The notes below the pieces were generated by a model. It ran no database searches. It saw nothing but the letters and a program-made list of their open reading frames with translations, and was not told the DNA's origin. 7,215 bases of DNA from Aurantimonas sp036252795 (GTDB lineage: Bacteria > Pseudomonadota > Alphaproteobacteria > Rhizobiales > Rhizobiaceae), in assembly GCA_036252795.1 (NCBI GenBank), contig DASYHY010000137.1, positions 1-7,215 on the forward strand, read 5' to 3'. Every line of letters starts with the position of its first letter. Position 1 is the first letter of the stretch. The position numbers were made by a program, and so were the translations under genes. This document shows positions 6,793 to 7,215 of this stretch, one piece after another.

Positions 6793-6824
6793 GAGGCAGG
6801 GCCGGACAGTACCGGCCCTGCCTC
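6793..6824 (+). terminator. Perfect 13-bp intercistronic hairpin between choX and choW
   Basis: GAGGCAGGGCCGG at 6793-6805 pairs without mismatch with CCGGCCCTGCCTC at 6812-6824 around the 6-nt loop ACAGTA. The stem begins 25 nt after the choX stop and ends 38 nt before the choW start. No T run follows, so full intrinsic termination is unlikely. Such hairpins between a binding-protein gene and its permease gene usually act as partial terminators or as 3' blocks that protect the upstream message, keeping the binding protein in excess. The structure is seen directly; the role is inferred. Confidence 0.7.
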
Positions 6825-6862
6825 TCTGAACGGGACAAGCCGGAAGAAGGGACACATCCCCC

Positions 6863-7215
6863 GTGGAATGGCTGGAAGATAACCCGCTGCCGATCGGCGA
6901 CTATGCCGAGGCCTTCGTCAACTGGCTGACCGACAACTTCACCTTCGTCTTCGACGGACTGACCACCGGTCTGGGCAGTTTCATCGGCAGCATCCTCTTC
7001 CTGCTGGAGACGCCGCATCCCTTCGTGGTGGTCGCCGTCTTCTGTGCCATCGCGTGGTTTGCCCGCCGCTCGGTCCCGGTGGTGCTGTTCACCCTGCTCG
7101 GGCTCCTGCTGATCATCAATCTCGGCTTCTGGCGGGCGACCACCCAGACGCTGGCGCTGGTCCTCGCGGCGACCGCGACGTCGATGGTCATCGGCGTCCC
7201 GCTCGGCATCGCCGC
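6863..7215 (+). CDS. choW: Choline ABC transporter permease, N-terminal part (cut by window edge)
   Basis: This is the inner-membrane channel subunit of a glycine betaine/choline-type importer (OpuAB/ProW family), working with ChoX and an ATPase expected downstream. The 117 complete codons begin MEWLEDNPLPIGDYAEAFVNWLTDN, the short aromatic and acidic N-terminal stretch usual for ChoW/ProW proteins. Hydrophobic segments follow at about 53-67, 71-88 and 95-117, the last running into the permease domain at the window edge. The start is a GTG at 6863. The nearest ribosome-like sequence is AAGAAGG at 6844-6850, rather far upstream at 12 nt, so initiation may be weaker than for choX. The gene is 95 bp after choX on the same strand and is probably cotranscribed through the intervening hairpin. 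Function rests on the N-terminus and on choX next door; the transport domain is outside the window. Confidence 0.88.
   Translation, partial: MEWLEDNPLPIGDYAEAFVNWLTDNFTFVFDGLTTGLGSFIGSILFLLETPHPFVVVAVFCAIAWFARRSVPVVLFTLLGLLLIINLGFWRATTQTLALVLAATATSMVIGVPLGIA

Noticed and set aside
5798..6829. 343-codon open frame overlapping choX in another frame
   Set aside because: It is an arginine-rich frame-shadow of choX with no domain. It runs through the choX-choW hairpin.
6393..7018. Minus-strand open frames opposite choX and choW
   Set aside because: They are antisense to well-identified transporter genes and cross the intercistronic hairpin; no motifs.
1..7215. A new defence system, mobile element or CRISPR array
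   Set aside because: Every substantial coding region belongs to a known metabolic, regulatory or transport family. I saw no terminal inverted repeats, transposase or integrase motifs, spaced repeats or toxin-antitoxin-like small gene pairs.

Overview
The window is GC-rich chromosomal DNA with the gene set and protein signatures of an alphaproteobacterium, most likely of the Rhizobiales/Hyphomicrobiales (Mesorhizobium/Sinorhizobium-like). This rests on recalled family features: a 559-residue formate-tetrahydrofolate ligase, a PutA without a DNA-binding domain paired with a divergent Lrp-type PutR, and a ChoX/ChoW choline ABC transporter. The genus is inference. No mobile element, tRNA, rRNA, CRISPR array or phage gene is visible.

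Layout. (1) Minus strand, 1-1678: fhs, formate-tetrahydrofolate ligase, complete to its last amino acid, with the stop codon cut by the left window edge. It appears to start at TTG. (2) 1679-2006: a 328-bp non-coding stretch with a strong GC hairpin (probable putA terminator) and presumably the fhs promoter. (3) Minus strand, 2007-5105: putA, bifunctional proline dehydrogenase / glutamate-semialdehyde dehydrogenase, 1032 aa. (4) 5106-5222: a short divergent control region with repeated half-sites. (5) Plus strand, 5223-5684: putR, an Lrp/AsnC regulator. (6) 5685-5819: leader and promoter region with three GGCACC-type boxes. (7) Plus strand, 5820-6767: choX, periplasmic choline-binding protein with a complete aromatic cage. 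(8) 6768-6862: spacer with a perfect 13-bp hairpin. (9) Plus strand, from 6863 past the right edge: choW, the permease subunit.

How the genes fit together. PutR probably senses proline and activates the divergent putA, whose product converts proline to glutamate. ChoX and ChoW (with an ATPase, ChoV, expected beyond the window) import choline, which these bacteria oxidise to glycine betaine and can then demethylate to glycine with release of one-carbon units. Fhs charges tetrahydrofolate with formate. The neighbourhood therefore suits use of choline, betaine and proline as osmolytes and as C/N sources, though the functional link is inferred from proximity. The genes themselves are ordinary for the group. 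The less explained signals are regulatory: an 11-bp sequence shared just upstream of putR and choX, the paired half-sites between putA and putR, and the choX-choW hairpin.
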